From Bimastos eiseni (lineage: Eukaryota; Annelida; Clitellata; Crassiclitellata; Lumbricidae), in contig OY365813.1 of NCBI GenBank assembly GCA_959347315.1, positions 20,170,854 through 20,234,853 of the forward strand: a DNA stretch of 64,000 bases, in the 5' to 3' direction. The translations under genes were made by a program, and so were the position numbers. Under the pieces are notes generated by a model, which was not told the DNA's origin, did not search any database, and saw only the letters and a list, made by a program, of their open reading frames with translations. Positions 1 to 10,860 of the stretch are shown in pieces. Positions within the stretch are counted from its first letter, which is position 1; each line of letters starts with the position of its first letter.

Positions 1-113
1 TGGTTATGTGTACGGTTATGGTTATGGTTATGTTTACGGTTATGGTTGCGGTTATGGCTATTTTTATGGTTATGGTTATGGTTATGCTTACGGTTATGGT
101 AATGGTTAGCGCC
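1..113. repeat. degenerate GGTTAT hexamer array
   Basis: Tandem GGTTAT with variants GGTTAC and GCTTAC runs from the window edge to about 113. It resembles a telomere-like hexamer but lacks the GGG core, so it reads as a degenerate interstitial simple repeat that may continue left of the window. Confidence 0.8.
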
Positions 114-173
114 TCTGATAGCTTGTACTGTGAGAGGCGCTTTATAAATTTGTAAATAGAATAGAATACAGAC

Positions 174-356
174 AGTGGCGGCTCTACAGGGGGGCTGGAG
201 GGTCCATTGCCTCCCAGCTGATTCGGTTGGCCCGCGGTCTCCCCTCCAAAGGTAAGTCCGCCTTCAGTTTTGACGAAACCAGACAACCAACTGGCCCCTC
301 TATCAGGTTCCCGGGCCCCTCGGTGGCCCCCTTCATTGTGAAAGTCTAGAACCTCC
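174..356 (+). mobile_element. fragment of interspersed element with hAT-like end
   Basis: The segment begins with CAGTGGCGGCTCTACAGG, which resembles the CAGNGGCG termini of hAT-type elements. Its part 264-356 is clearly homologous to 19585-19682, sharing blocks such as GTTTTGANGAAACCAG and AAAGTCTA. No matching opposite terminus or target duplication was found, so it is a fragment. The superfamily assignment is inference. Confidence 0.4.
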
Positions 357-970
357 ACTCTTTGCAGCGCCCGGTCAAATTCCGTGATCTACCTAAAGAC
401 ATCTCCCTTCTCTCGTTTGCTCAGGACTGCTCACCTCCGCTCGCCTGAGCCGGGGGCGGAGTCGAATCATGGACGGGAGTTATGTAAAAGCCCATTGATC
501 GATCGTCCTTGCCTATTTCACTTGCGACGCACTAGTTCCTCTGCTAAATCTTTCTGGAGCTATTCTCTCGCCTCGGTAGACCGGCCAATCCTTCTGATCG
601 GTTGTCGATCTTACTCGAGGCGTTGCCTTGACCCAGTGCCTCAGTAACACACCCGTCCACCACCACCCGTCTGTGCTTTTTAACGTCCCATTCATCCCCT
701 AAATCGCACCATTAATGAAGGTCGATTCCATTCGCATATATGTTCTCAGCAGATGCCTTCACGCCTCGGAGGCTTTATTTGCCTCGGTATTACTGGACGT
801 TGTTCTGTTACGCTGCACGTCGATCATTCTGGTGCGACGCCAGCGTTAGAAACCGCAGCCATTCGAATCGTGCCACCCGGAACACTATTATTGAGCGTTT
901 CTTTTTCTCGTTATCACCCTCGACTTCAACCCGTTACTGAAACGGATACGCTGGTTCTTCAAAACTCAAC
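357..970. other. no recognisable gene
   Basis: Ordinary-composition sequence. The short open frames here show no conserved domain, no splice-supported exon and no clear repeat. Confidence 0.4.
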
Positions 971-1100
971 TTCCTCTGGAAATCGAACTCTGACCTTCCT
1001 CGGACTACACTTTTGACAGCCCATTTGATTTGACGCAGCGCTCGTGAATAAGCCGTTGCCCTGCGCTTGGCTTTAGAAGTTTTGAGATTACGATTACGTT
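971..1100 (+). repeat. interspersed repeat family A, sense copy
   Basis: Contains CGCTCGTGAATAAG, then CCCTGCGCTTGGCTTTAGAAG, ending in GATTACGATTACG. It aligns over nearly its full length with the reverse complement of 30764-30918, including the upstream blocks CCTCTGGAAA and CCATTTGATTTGA. Shorter copies occur at 10510, 45331, 55976 and 58885. Confidence 0.7.
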
Positions 1101-1147
1101 ACATACTGTCCCCCGCATACTTTGAGCGTTTTGTAATTTTATCTCAT

Positions 1148-1217
1148 TGTCATAAACTCCAATTCACTGAAGCGACATCTCAGAGCTAAGCGCAGGGCAC
1201 CACCTTATTCACGAGCG
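1148..1217 (-). repeat. interspersed repeat family A, inverted copy
   Basis: Read on the minus strand it starts CGCTCGTGAATAAG and continues GGTGCCCTGCGCTTAG, matching the family A copy that ends 48 bases to its left. The two copies face each other and form an imperfect inverted repeat. Confidence 0.65.
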
Positions 1218-1984
1218 ATGTGTCTTGTCAGAGACTTTGTTTATGGAATTCGAGTAAGTCCTTACCACCCAATTGCTCGGCATACCATCGATTTAAGCTT
1301 ACTTTGCAATGAGATTATGACATCTAGGCTTAATACTTTACAGCATTTTAGGGCATGACATACAGTCCATTTCTGTGGCAATACAATTTCGTGTAAACGT
1401 CGCTGAAAACACTGACCTGAATTATGCTTTATTTCAGATCAAAACTCCGACGGACACGTCCAATTTCGACAAATTCCCAGATGATAAAGAGCCCGATCAG
1501 CCGGATGACCTATCGGGCTGGGACAGAAACTTCTAGAAAAGAGCGAAGTCATCGCATAGTTCAACGAACGATTGGTGGCGAGTTCAGTGTTGCTTCTGTT
1601 CATATTCACACCAGCGTCACCGCTCACTATGAACTCAGAGCCACAGTTAATTGCTCATTAGAATAAATGTGACTACCTTCATGCTGGTTAACAAGTGACA
1701 TTTTTGAATGGTTTTTCATCTCAGTTTAATGTGCCTTATGTTCGTATTTGCCGTCATCATGAGCTGAACGCCTCGGTTAATCTACTCAAAGAGTTCTCTT
1801 ATTGTGAATATATGCGAATTATATTGGATGGTAAAGAATTGTACTCACGTCGATTAATTTCGTATGGTGATATTTTACATGGAAGTATAGGGTCGCTGGC
1901 ACGGAATCAAAGAAATAAACTAACTTGTGTTTGATTGCCAAAAGAACAAGTTTCTCTGCACAAATCTTCTTCTAATTCAACCTC
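1218..1984. other. no recognisable gene
   Basis: No conserved protein, repeat family or RNA gene was recognised. Open frames are short and uninformative. Confidence 0.4.
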
Positions 1985-2066
1985 CTTCTTCTTCTTCTTC
2001 TTCTTCTTCTTCTCTTTCCTCGTTTTTCTCCTCTTTCTCTTCTTCCTCCTCTTCTAGCAGTTGTAA
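1984..2066. repeat. TTC/TCC microsatellite
   Basis: Pyrimidine-only tract of TTC and TCC triplets. The serine-rich open frame across it is a product of the repeat. Confidence 0.85.
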
Positions 2067-2274
2067 TAATATCATAATCATTGCCATTATTTCCCCTTTC
2101 AACTCCCTGCTAAAGACCAAAGATATTGTACACTCAGAGTTTTGTTTATGTGATGGTCATAGTAGGCCTACATCATCTACTTTACTTTTATTCGATATCT
2201 AACTTTCTTTTTTTCTGGTCTTTGTACATGAATGTTATTTGCTGCGGCTCGTCAGCTTGTCAAACAAACGAAGA

Positions 2275-2425
2275 TATAATATAATATAACTAGATAATAA
2301 TAACAATAATAATAATAATAATATATAATAATTATTAAATTGTTGCAATAATGTGCAATACATTAAGGAGAAACGATTGAACCAATGAATGAATGAATGA
2401 ATGAGTGAGTGAGCGAATAAATAAA
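2275..2425. repeat. AT-rich and GAAT simple repeats
   Basis: AATAAT and ATAT runs to about 2340, followed by tandem GAAT/GAGT units at about 2385-2415. Confidence 0.75.
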
Positions 2426-3469
2426 AGACCGAATGAATAAACGAACAAAATGAAGAGAGATAAATAAAAATTCATCTCGAGGACATCTTTAATTTTATTT
2501 TCCATCCGTCAAAGAAAAACCAATTTCCTCTTTTGATTCATAATACGATGGCCTTAAGCTAACGTCGGTCCAGCGAATAATGATAGGCATCGCCACAACA
2601 CTTTGACGCCTCATTGCAAAACTCTTCACGTCACAATGGACCACTTTTTCCTTGTTTATCTCTTTCCATAGTCGTCAAAGTCGCCGGCGCCTTTGTTTGA
2701 GACGTTCCCGCAGGCATAGGACTGCTTTTCTACCTCAGTTGCGTGAAATTAATCCATTCGTGTAGGCGTAGTCATAAATACAATACAGTCAAACCTTAGT
2801 CGAGAGACATTTTGTAAATTCAGTTTGTTTCAACAATTTGATCAAAGTTCACAAAGGTGTAAGAAAAAAATACGACAACAGAATTATAACGTTTAAAATA
2901 GGTGACAAATTGTCTACCAGGTACTTACAGTCCTACACCAGCATCTTGTTAATTATGTTGTGTATTGACTCATTGAGCCCAAGGACCCATATGCACAGAA
3001 CTGGAAAGTCTGTGTCTAACGTCGTGTCACTTGTTTTTAGGCGATAATCGGAACAAGAAGTTTTCACACCTTGTTGACATAACAATCTGATTCATTCAAT
3101 TTTACTTGAACGAAGGTAAATTGACAATAAACGATGTCAACAAAGTGTAAAAAATGATTTTGGAGGTTTAAGACATACAATTTTTTCAAATAGAAGAGGA
3201 GTCTAGATTGAGGCGACATCTATGTTTAAGAGTAAAACGTGTATACGGAAATTAGATGAGACTTGAACGATTTCTCTACTGTTGATTCCTTGCATGGAGC
3301 TTCTCGAATACTTTTAAGATATATCAATGGCAGAAGCGATCGATTGGGTGCAAACTGGAGTCTGATTCACACTGTGATTCATTAATCATGTAGCATCAAT
3401 CTAGCAGCAAAATAATTGGGAGGCATTCATTACGTTGACCTTCTCTGTTTATTCTGTGCTGCTTGTGTG
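2426..3469. other. no recognisable gene
   Basis: AT-rich unique-looking sequence without a supported exon, RNA gene or repeat family. Confidence 0.4.
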
Positions 3470-3800
3470 CTAATATGTGATGCATAAGTGCAGGTATGTG
3501 ATGTCAATGTGCAGGTATGTGATGCAATGTGATGCAATCTGATGCTCATGTGCTGCTTATGTGATGCACACATGCTGACATGTGATGCAATGTGATGCAT
3601 ATGTGCTGCCATGTGATGCAATCTGATGCTCATGTGCTGCTTATGTGATGCACACATGCTGACATGTGATGCAATGTGATGCATATGTGCTGCCATGTGA
3701 TGCAATCTGATGCTCATGTGCTGCTTATGTGATGCACATATGCTGACATGTGATGCTATGTGAATGTGATACACATGCGCAGGTATGTCATGCATACGTA
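3470..3800. repeat. minisatellite, 84-bp unit built from ATGTGATGC subunits
   Basis: GATGCTCATGTGCTGCTT recurs at 3541, 3625 and 3709, an exact 84-bp spacing with near-identical units. Within each unit, ATGTGATG and TGTGCTGC words are themselves repeated. Because 84 is a multiple of 3, a histidine-rich minus-strand frame stays open with a 28-residue repeat. Nothing else supports a gene there. Confidence 0.85.
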
Positions 3801-3987
3801 CTGCTATATCATACATATGTGCTGCTATGTGGTGCTATATGTAGGTCCGCACTAGTTAAGTGATGTCATGGGGTGCTTATAGCCGAGTCGGGGATCAACG
3901 CCAACATCACAGTCAGAACCACTTGCGTTCCCGCACTCTCTTCTCTGTGCCTATATCACTGAATGTATGCCCGAGCGTGTCTGTATG

Positions 3988-4042
3988 TTCGTGTGTGCGG
4001 CTGCGCGTGTGTGTGTGTGCGTGCTCGTCTGCGTGTGCAGCA
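3988..4042. repeat. TG-rich simple repeat
   Basis: Degenerate GTGTGC/GTGT run around GTGTGTGTGTGCGTG. Confidence 0.6.
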
Positions 4043-4304
4043 AACCAGATAATTACGAGACACTAATTCCGGTTCAGACGTCGCTGACGAAGACAAATCC
4101 AAACACTATGTCTCGGTTCCGATGGGTTTTTCTGCTCCAAGGTTTTGTGTGGAGCCAGAGGGGATGGGGGTGATAGTGACAGCCAATGAAGACCAAAGAC
4201 TGCAGAGAGTTTGCCCTCAATGCCGCAGAAAAATTCTGAACGGCATGACCCAGTTGACTTTGAAGTGAATGTTGCTGGTGAGTGTCAGATCACCAGAGTC
4301 AATT

Positions 4305-4612
4305 ATACAAACAGACAGAATGCCGACTCCAGAGATAAACAGATAGATAGACGGACAGACAAACCGACAAACAGACAGATAGACCCGTCGATAGACAGTC
4401 AGGCAGACAGAGAGAGCGGTGGATAGACATGCATATTTGATAGATCCACCGACAAAGACACAGATCGACAAGCAGGCAGACAGACCGATAGACCGACCAA
4501 CAGACAGTTAGACATAGAAACAGCTAGACAAATAGATAGACATACACACAGACACACAGACACATCGACAGATATAAAGACAGACAGACAGACAGACAGA
4601 CTAGCAGACAGT
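4305..4612. repeat. ACAG/GATA tetranucleotide array, degenerate
   Basis: About 300 bp of CAGA, GACA and GATA units, with a pure CAGA run near 4580-4605. Confidence 0.85.
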
Positions 4613-6724
4613 GCATCTATAATATATGTATACCTGCAAAGTCATACACGCAACCATATCATGTACACTGTTAAAGAAAGGTCCCGAAGTTTTATAGTTC
4701 CAAGACCCACTGGGAATACGATATAATTTATTTTTATTTTTAAGCAATTAAAAGTAAAAACGAGTATACCTTTCCAAAAGAAACAGACTTCTTTCTCCTC
4801 ACGCGAAGAAACGTCAAACACAAACTCAACCTCAACCAGCAAAGCAACACTGTTGGGGAAAAGACACGAAACAGCCAGCTTGAAGAAATATACTAGAAAA
4901 TGCACCTCAACGGGTGATATTGCATAACCAGAAGGAGAGACCTGGTAACAACGGTCGCGTCCGACCAAAAGCACCAGTCTGACCTCGCACCTTCAAGTTC
5001 CTTGCTTATATTATAATTAACCTTCCTTCCGTACCTCTGTGTGTACACCTTCAGCCTAGAGCGAGACCCTAACATATAAATGCTTAGAAACGCAGACAAA
5101 TTAATGACTCTTAGAGTCTAATTTAAGCCACATTTTTTCCAAACAATTTTTTCCAAACATGTGTCATCTGACGAGGCGGAACTGGAGCATCTAAGCGACT
5201 ATTTTCTGTGACGCAAAATATGTACACGTATGTCGGAAAACTACGCTGCGATCTTAAATTTATATGGTGCCCATTCAAAAAGGAAACACAGCAGAGGCTG
5301 TGGTGCATGACGATAAAGCGCCTCGCATGACTGCCGACAGTTATATTAAACTCCTTTAAAAGCTTGTCATCATCCGTTCATACTGTACTTGTCAGCATAT
5401 TGCGGTTTGTCAGTTTTAAATTGAACGTATATATAATATTATTAATATTAAAACAGTGGAGTCCAAAAGGAGAAAAGAATCAATATGTAAGACCGATGGA
5501 GTATCCCATTAAATCTTGTCTATTTTATTTGATATATTATTTGTATGCCTTTTCCAATTTAGTTGCTGGTCAAAATAGAGACGCCCAGGAAGTTAGTCTA
5601 GACTACTTGGTTGCTAGGACTATTTAAAAAATGAGATGGGATTTTCAGAACGACATTTTTATCCTATGGAACATGAAGAAGATGCAATTGAGTTTTATCT
5701 AAGCTGAGGGTTAGTTTTTTGATCGAAATCAACCAGCCTCTAGGTGGAGCACAGCATAAGCATTTTCTTAGATAGATATCTATTGATTTACGAGAAAGAA
5801 ATATATTTGAATCATCACCAAAACGTACTTTAGGTGGATCATTAATATGAACTTTATTGAATACATAAAACAGGAGCTAGCAAATATTATAATCTAGAGA
5901 GACCTCTGAGTTGGTATGCGATTCATAAATATGAAAAGTCATTTCCTGAGGACAATTTGAAATCAAGCTTCTTCCCATAGATAGCTTGCAAACCTATTCA
6001 ATTGTTTGCCTCTTATCCCGTATGTACAAAACATTTGGATTAATATGTTGTGATCCACAGAATCAAAGGCTTCAGCTTCTTCGATGGAAAAGACTAGCAG
6101 GAGATACTTGCTATTTGAATTGCGTTAGAACTGTTTCATCCTGTATGGTCAATAAAGGTATATGGGTGGAGTGACTTTGCTGGAATCTAAGTTGAGATTG
6201 AAAAAGTTCTTTCCATTTTGTTACTAAGCTGTCAGGATTATGGTCATGGCTAGGGTTAGGATATGCATTAACTTGTCAATTACTTTGAAGATAATGGGTC
6301 AGAAATCGGTCGAGATTCAGTTGTCTCTTCTCTGGGTGCTTTTTGTGTATGTGAATTTCTTTGACAGTTTCCTATACTGAGGGGATATATGTACGCATGT
6401 ATTTATGTATGAATGAATGAGCTGCCCTTGGTAGTTGTATATCTTGTAATCAGATTTAACACAAACAGTCGAAGTTTCTTCTCAGCTGGACCCTACAATT
6501 GATGGAGAATGCCTCTCGTCTCGTTTCGTGCCACGGTTTCCTCATGAATATTCATCAGCGCGACGCAATCTGCCCGCGGAAACATTTGTCATGTCGATTT
6601 GCACGCAGGCAACGCTTACACACATAATTCAGTCACCTAATTCAATTCCTTCTCGCGATGAACGCCGCCATTTGGGTTTCTACGTTCCTACAATTCATCT
6701 GTTTGCCTCATTCAATGCGCCAAG
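4613..6724. other. no recognisable gene
   Basis: About 2.1 kb of AT-biased sequence. Open frames are short with no familiar motif, and a short GTAT/GAATGA run lies near 6395-6420. I recognise no gene or repeat family here. Confidence 0.4.
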
Positions 6725-6870
6725 AACAGAACAGAACAGGACTGAAAATATCAGAACAGACAAGAACAGAACAGAGTAGAACTGAACAGAACATAACAGA
6801 GCGGAACAGAACATCGCTGAACAGCTCAGAATACAATAGAACAGATCAAAACAGAGCAGACGAGACGAAC
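6722..6870. repeat. GAACA pentanucleotide microsatellite
   Basis: Tandem AGAACAGAAC units with scattered substitutions. The complementary pentanucleotide array lies in inverted orientation at 7376-7800. Confidence 0.85.
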
Positions 6871-7375
6871 GGTACAAGAGGAAGGGTGAGATGTCTTCTC
6901 TACTCTACTCTCCTTACTAAGCCATTGCTGAGTATTTCTGCTTAACAATTTCTGAAGGGCCGCCCACGCAGATCTGTCGCAGTTGAATACGGGACATCTT
7001 TTTCTGAACATTGTTGTAATTATCAAGAAGTAACTTCTATTGCGGCAATGTACCGATGACACTCCGACACCCGACCGTAATCAGGTCAATAAGCGGGTCA
7101 AGGGTAAGAATTTAGAAGGCTGCAGAAGAATAAATGAAGAAAGTATTATTGTCATGGGAGACGATCTGATTTGCTCTCTACAAAACCATTGCATCAAGCG
7201 TTGACTTTTCCCATCGGGTTCTGCGCCATCAAACTATGACCCGATATCAACCATCAACAGTCTTCTTATAAGGTTTCTGGTTGTCAGGGCGAATGAGTGA
7301 AGACCTTTCCTGCAAGAGAAGAGGTCAGAAATGAGGAAACATCTCTCCTCTCCACCTATTCAGACTCGTTTCGTC

Positions 7376-7803
7376 TGCTCTGCTATGTTCTGTTCTGTTC
7401 TATTTTTGACATGTTCTGTTCTGTTCTATTTTTGATATGTTCTGTTCTACTATATTCTTGTTATGTTCTGTTCTGTTTTTGATATGTTCTATTCTTGATA
7501 TGTTCTTATATTCTTATCATGTTCTGTTCTGTTCTTGATATTTTTTATTCTTGATATGTTCTATTCTATTCTCGTTATGTTCTTGATACGTTCTATTCTT
7601 GGTATGTTCTGTTCTGTTCTGTTCTTTTCTTGCTATGTTCTATTCTTTACATGTTTTATTCTTGATATGTTCTGTTCTTGATATGTTCTGTTCTATTCTA
7701 TTCTTGTTATGTTCGGTTCTGTTCTTGATATGTTCTATTCTTGATATGTTCTGCTCTATTCTTTATAATATCATATTAGGGCCTATGTTCTGTTCTGTTC
7801 TGT
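7376..7803. repeat. TGTTC pentanucleotide array with TTGATA interruptions
   Basis: About 425 bp of TGTTCTGTTCTATTCTTGATA-like units, the reverse complement of the motif at 6722-6870. The in-frame open reading frames across it are phenylalanine/cysteine/serine-rich repeat artefacts. Confidence 0.85.
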
Positions 7804-8082
7804 TACGATTACGTTGTGGACGTTTGGTGGGTAATAGAACTCACTCGGTTTCTTTCAATACCATTTTAATATATCACGAATATTCTGTCGCCTGTTTCAA
7901 AGTCATTGATTTTTATACGAGCTTCTGGAATGGCACCTTACGAACGAGGATTTCAACATGCCTCATCAGTGTATTTCTATTTATAAAGGTCGCTCTATAA
8001 TTGCGCTCCACCATCTCGACAGGGTTAAATATGTTTCAGCTACTATTTCGGTGGTTTTAGGCATGTAGGCTATATAGCGATC

Positions 8083-8096
8083 GTTGCCATGGTAAC
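8083..8096. promoter_or_regulatory. X-box-like palindrome downstream of the first receptor gene
   Basis: GTTGCCATGGTAAC fits the RFX X-box consensus GTNRCC-N2-RGYAAC exactly. It lies about 50 bp beyond the receptor stop codon. A related motif lies 22 bp upstream of the same gene's start codon. RFX binding is inference from the motif only. Confidence 0.35.
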
Positions 8097-8146
8097 CATG
8101 ATGTGTTCCGCCTAACGTCATAAATGCGTAACCTAGACGATCGTTG

Positions 8147-9286
8147 CTATGGTTTTAAAGGTTCCATTGAGAGTCCCTCCTTCCCGCGAGTTGTCTGTAC
8201 GATTGGCCTCGTCGGTCGATCGCTCAGTTCGCCTGACTTGGGTTTCCGCTGAATATTGGACCCGATGACGCGCCTGAAGGTGCGGCGAAAGTTCTCCGAA
8301 AGGAAAGCATAGAGCACCGGGTTGACGCAGCTGTTCAGGTACGCTACACAGGTGGCGATGATCTTACAGGGTATGACGATGGAGGCCCGCTCCATGGAGC
8401 CCCCGAGCGCAAAGTATTGAACGACGATGACGACGTGTAGTGGAAGCCAGCACACGGCGAACACGACCACCACGACCACGACCATCCTGGTAACGCGTCT
8501 GTTTGATCGCACGCGCTCGGAACCAGGATTGCGCCGGCAGCTGACTGACCCCTGGAGGAGGCGCCGGAGCATCAGGCCGTACAAAAGGCAGACGGTGGCC
8601 AGCGGAAGGGCGTAGGCGAAGGCGAAGAAGCATCCGTAGAAGATGCGACCGTAGTGGTCGTCTCCGTCTTTCTGCGATGCAAACACGCGAACGTTTATAC
8701 AAATCGATCGTTTCTCGCCACCAAACTGATAGTCGAACTGCGCGTTCTCAAGAAGAATCGGAACGTTGAAGATGAGCACGGAGGCCCACAGGGTCCCGCT
8801 GACCAGGTACGCGTTGCGCTCCGTACGGATGGACATTGAGCGGACGGGGTGCACCACCGCCAGGTAGCGATCGAGGGACATCAGGACGAGGGTGTAGACG
8901 CTGACGTAGGCCGTTGCCTGGATGAGGTACTGGTAGATCTTGCACCAGACGTCGCCGAACGGCCAGCTGGGAACGGCGTAGATGACGGCCGTGAACGGGA
9001 CGCAGACAACGATGAAGATCAGGTCAGCGATGGCCAGGTTTGCGATGAGGACGTTCGTCGTGTTTCGTGTGATGTGGGTTGAGAGGGCAACGGCGATGAC
9101 GAGGATGTTGCCGACGATGCCGAGGATTGATATGAAGCAGAAGACAATGGGAACGAAGCGACCGGTGATGACGTCGAATAGCTGACTGCCCGATTCGACG
9201 TCGTAGTCTGAATGATTGAAAGATGACGCCGTAGCTGTCTGACACGTCACTGGGCCGTCGATGGCGCATGCCGGGCTGGACGTCAT
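8147..9286 (-). CDS. allatostatin-A/galanin-type neuropeptide GPCR, intronless
   Basis: Complete 379-aa class A (rhodopsin) receptor. It is expected to sit in the plasma membrane, bind an AstA/galanin-like peptide and signal through heterotrimeric G proteins. Seven hydrophobic segments are visible. Family residues are: GN at 59-60 (TM1), LAIAD 84-88 (TM2), WPFG 108-111 in loop 1, disulfide cysteines C115 and C196, DRY 139-141 followed by LAVVHP, W167 (TM4), P228 (TM5), CWLP 279-282 (TM6) and NPVLY 322-326 (TM7). The stretch SVYTLVLMSLDRYLAVVHP and the second-loop MSIRTERNA are characteristic of AstA and galanin receptors. N24 (NHS) is a likely N-glycosylation site. The C-tail is short and basic. 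The start codon has A at -3. The whole gene is one exon. The peptide ligand is not identifiable here, and a kisspeptin-like relative is the nearest alternative. Confidence 0.93.
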   Translation of the reverse strand: MTSSPACAIDGPVTCQTATASSFNHSDYDVESGSQLFDVITGRFVPIVFCFISILGIVGNILVIAVALSTHITRNTTNVLIANLAIADLIFIVVCVPFTAVIYAVPSWPFGDVWCKIYQYLIQATAYVSVYTLVLMSLDRYLAVVHPVRSMSIRTERNAYLVSGTLWASVLIFNVPILLENAQFDYQFGGEKRSICINVRVFASQKDGDDHYGRIFYGCFFAFAYALPLATVCLLYGLMLRRLLQGSVSCRRNPGSERVRSNRRVTRMVVVVVVVFAVCWLPLHVVIVVQYFALGGSMERASIVIPCKIIATCVAYLNSCVNPVLYAFLSENFRRTFRRVIGSNIQRKPKSGELSDRPTRPIVQTTRGKEGLSMEPLKP

Positions 9287-9293
9287 GATTGCG

Positions 9294-9321
9294 TGACGTA
9301 ACCGGTCGTTCCTATGGTAAC
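9294..9321. promoter_or_regulatory. CRE-like and X-box-like motifs just upstream of the first receptor start
   Basis: TGACGTAA (9294-9301) and GTTCCTATGGTAAC (9308-9321) lie within 36 bp of the initiator. One half of the X-box (GGTAAC) is perfect and the other degenerate. A second CRE half-site GACGTCAT overlaps the start codon. Function is inferred from consensus only. Confidence 0.3.
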
Positions 9322-9330
9322 CACGATGTG

Positions 9331-10509
9331 ATCAACGTAGCGAATGGATTTGAATGCAAGCGCTCTTCATTAGCCACTGATTGCAACGCAACATCTGATT
9401 TCTTCTGCGACTCAAATATTCAGAACTGTAGGCCCATATCATTTACGAGCTCCATGTTCTAATTGAAGATTTGAGGTTGACAGAAATTATCTTCTAGAAT
9501 ATATAATGTCACGCTGACTGAGCTCCTTATTATTCAGCTGTTTACCAGCGTCAAAGTCAGACTCGCGAGGATCGTCGGGCCAAACAAGATGTTGACAGGC
9601 AACAGAGGGCTTCCGTAAAGACGAACTATGGCTTTGGCATGAACATCAAGGAGAGACGATTCGGGCAACACCTATAAAATCAAACGTTAAAGATTAGAGT
9701 TTATCTTTCCGAGCGAGGATCACAATATGCATTCGTGCCACTTAATGCGGAAGAAACTCTAGCACCTGATGAGCTTAATACCACAAAGCCTTCTGTAGCG
9801 ATAGTAAAAATAGGGAATGCAATCAAAATATTTTCAACATAATTTTTATGTAAATTACTTGCATTTTTGAACCGTGTTAACCTTGAAGACAGTTCCATAT
9901 TTGTCATCTGCTTCCTCATCCACAAATTATCATCTATCCAATTAATTCATCCATCACTAATTCATCCATCCATCCAAATATACGTAAATTCACCCCTATA
10001 TAGGTTCATAATATTTCCCCAAGCAATGAATTACTTGCATACTTACCACTGACATCGCACCTCATAAATAACGAAACCATTTGCCCCTTGTGGAGTCCAT
10101 AGTGCTTCAGTAAATTTATCTGCCTTGGGGTAGCTAAGCGTTGGAGTCCCCCTCCTGAGGCAACAGATGTGTCGAATTGCTCCATCTCTCAAACCAAATT
10201 GCCTCGTCCTACAAACCAAATTGCCTTCGGTGGTTTCCTTCAGTATCGGCCATCTATCAGTCTCTCCGTTTGTTTTGTCTGGTGACTTAGTTCTGTTTGT
10301 TTGTTAACTGCACTTAACGCGTCCACATAATGAGTCGTCAGCGAAACCCGAGCCAATACTCCTCCACTATTTGCACCCTGAGAGTGTCAGTCCTGCTTCT
10401 TCTGATAGGGGAATTTCACCCTTTAATTTATTGTTAGCGATATTGCTACATCCGCAATCAACTACAAATACTCCAGTCCCCTAATTTGCCCCATCTGATT
10501 CGACTCAGC
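9331..10509. other. no recognisable gene; 5' flank of the first receptor
   Basis: Sequence upstream of the receptor. It contains short ATCCATCC and AATTCATCC runs at 9945-9985. No exon, RNA gene or known element was recognised. Confidence 0.4.
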
Positions 10510-10595
10510 CCATGAATAAGCTGGTGTCCAACGCTTGTCTTTCGAGTGGCGCTTTAGAAGTTTGAATGAGCGATCAGTGAATCATCCTGCGCGCT
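10510..10595 (+). repeat. interspersed repeat family A copy
   Basis: Starts CATGAATAAGCTGGTG and continues CTTTCGAGTGGCGCTTTAGAAG, matching the core of family A and carrying the GGCGCTNTA tail motif. Confidence 0.6.
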
Positions 10596-10860
10596 TAACG
10601 TAATGTAATTTTAACGGAAATTGTTACTCCACCGGCGCGATATCAAATAACCAGGGTGCACAATCCGCTACGTTGCCAGGCCAGAAACTGGGGAGGTCAC
10701 AGCAATACAGTTTACCCTGACAAGTGTTTTCAAATTGGAAAGCGGAAGAATTTATGAATAAAGACGGCGATTACAATTATTATTGCTTATGCACGCTCAC
10801 TCGAGCGTTCCGGCAAATTGAATTAACAGAAGTATCGACCCCAAAGTCACAGTTCTCAGG

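Noticed and set aside
3470..3800. CRISPR array
   Set aside because: Units are contiguous tandem repeats without unique spacers, in animal DNA.
8427..9185. Several plus-strand and alternative minus-strand frames within the first receptor
   Set aside because: All overlap the 379-codon receptor frame and show no independent motif.
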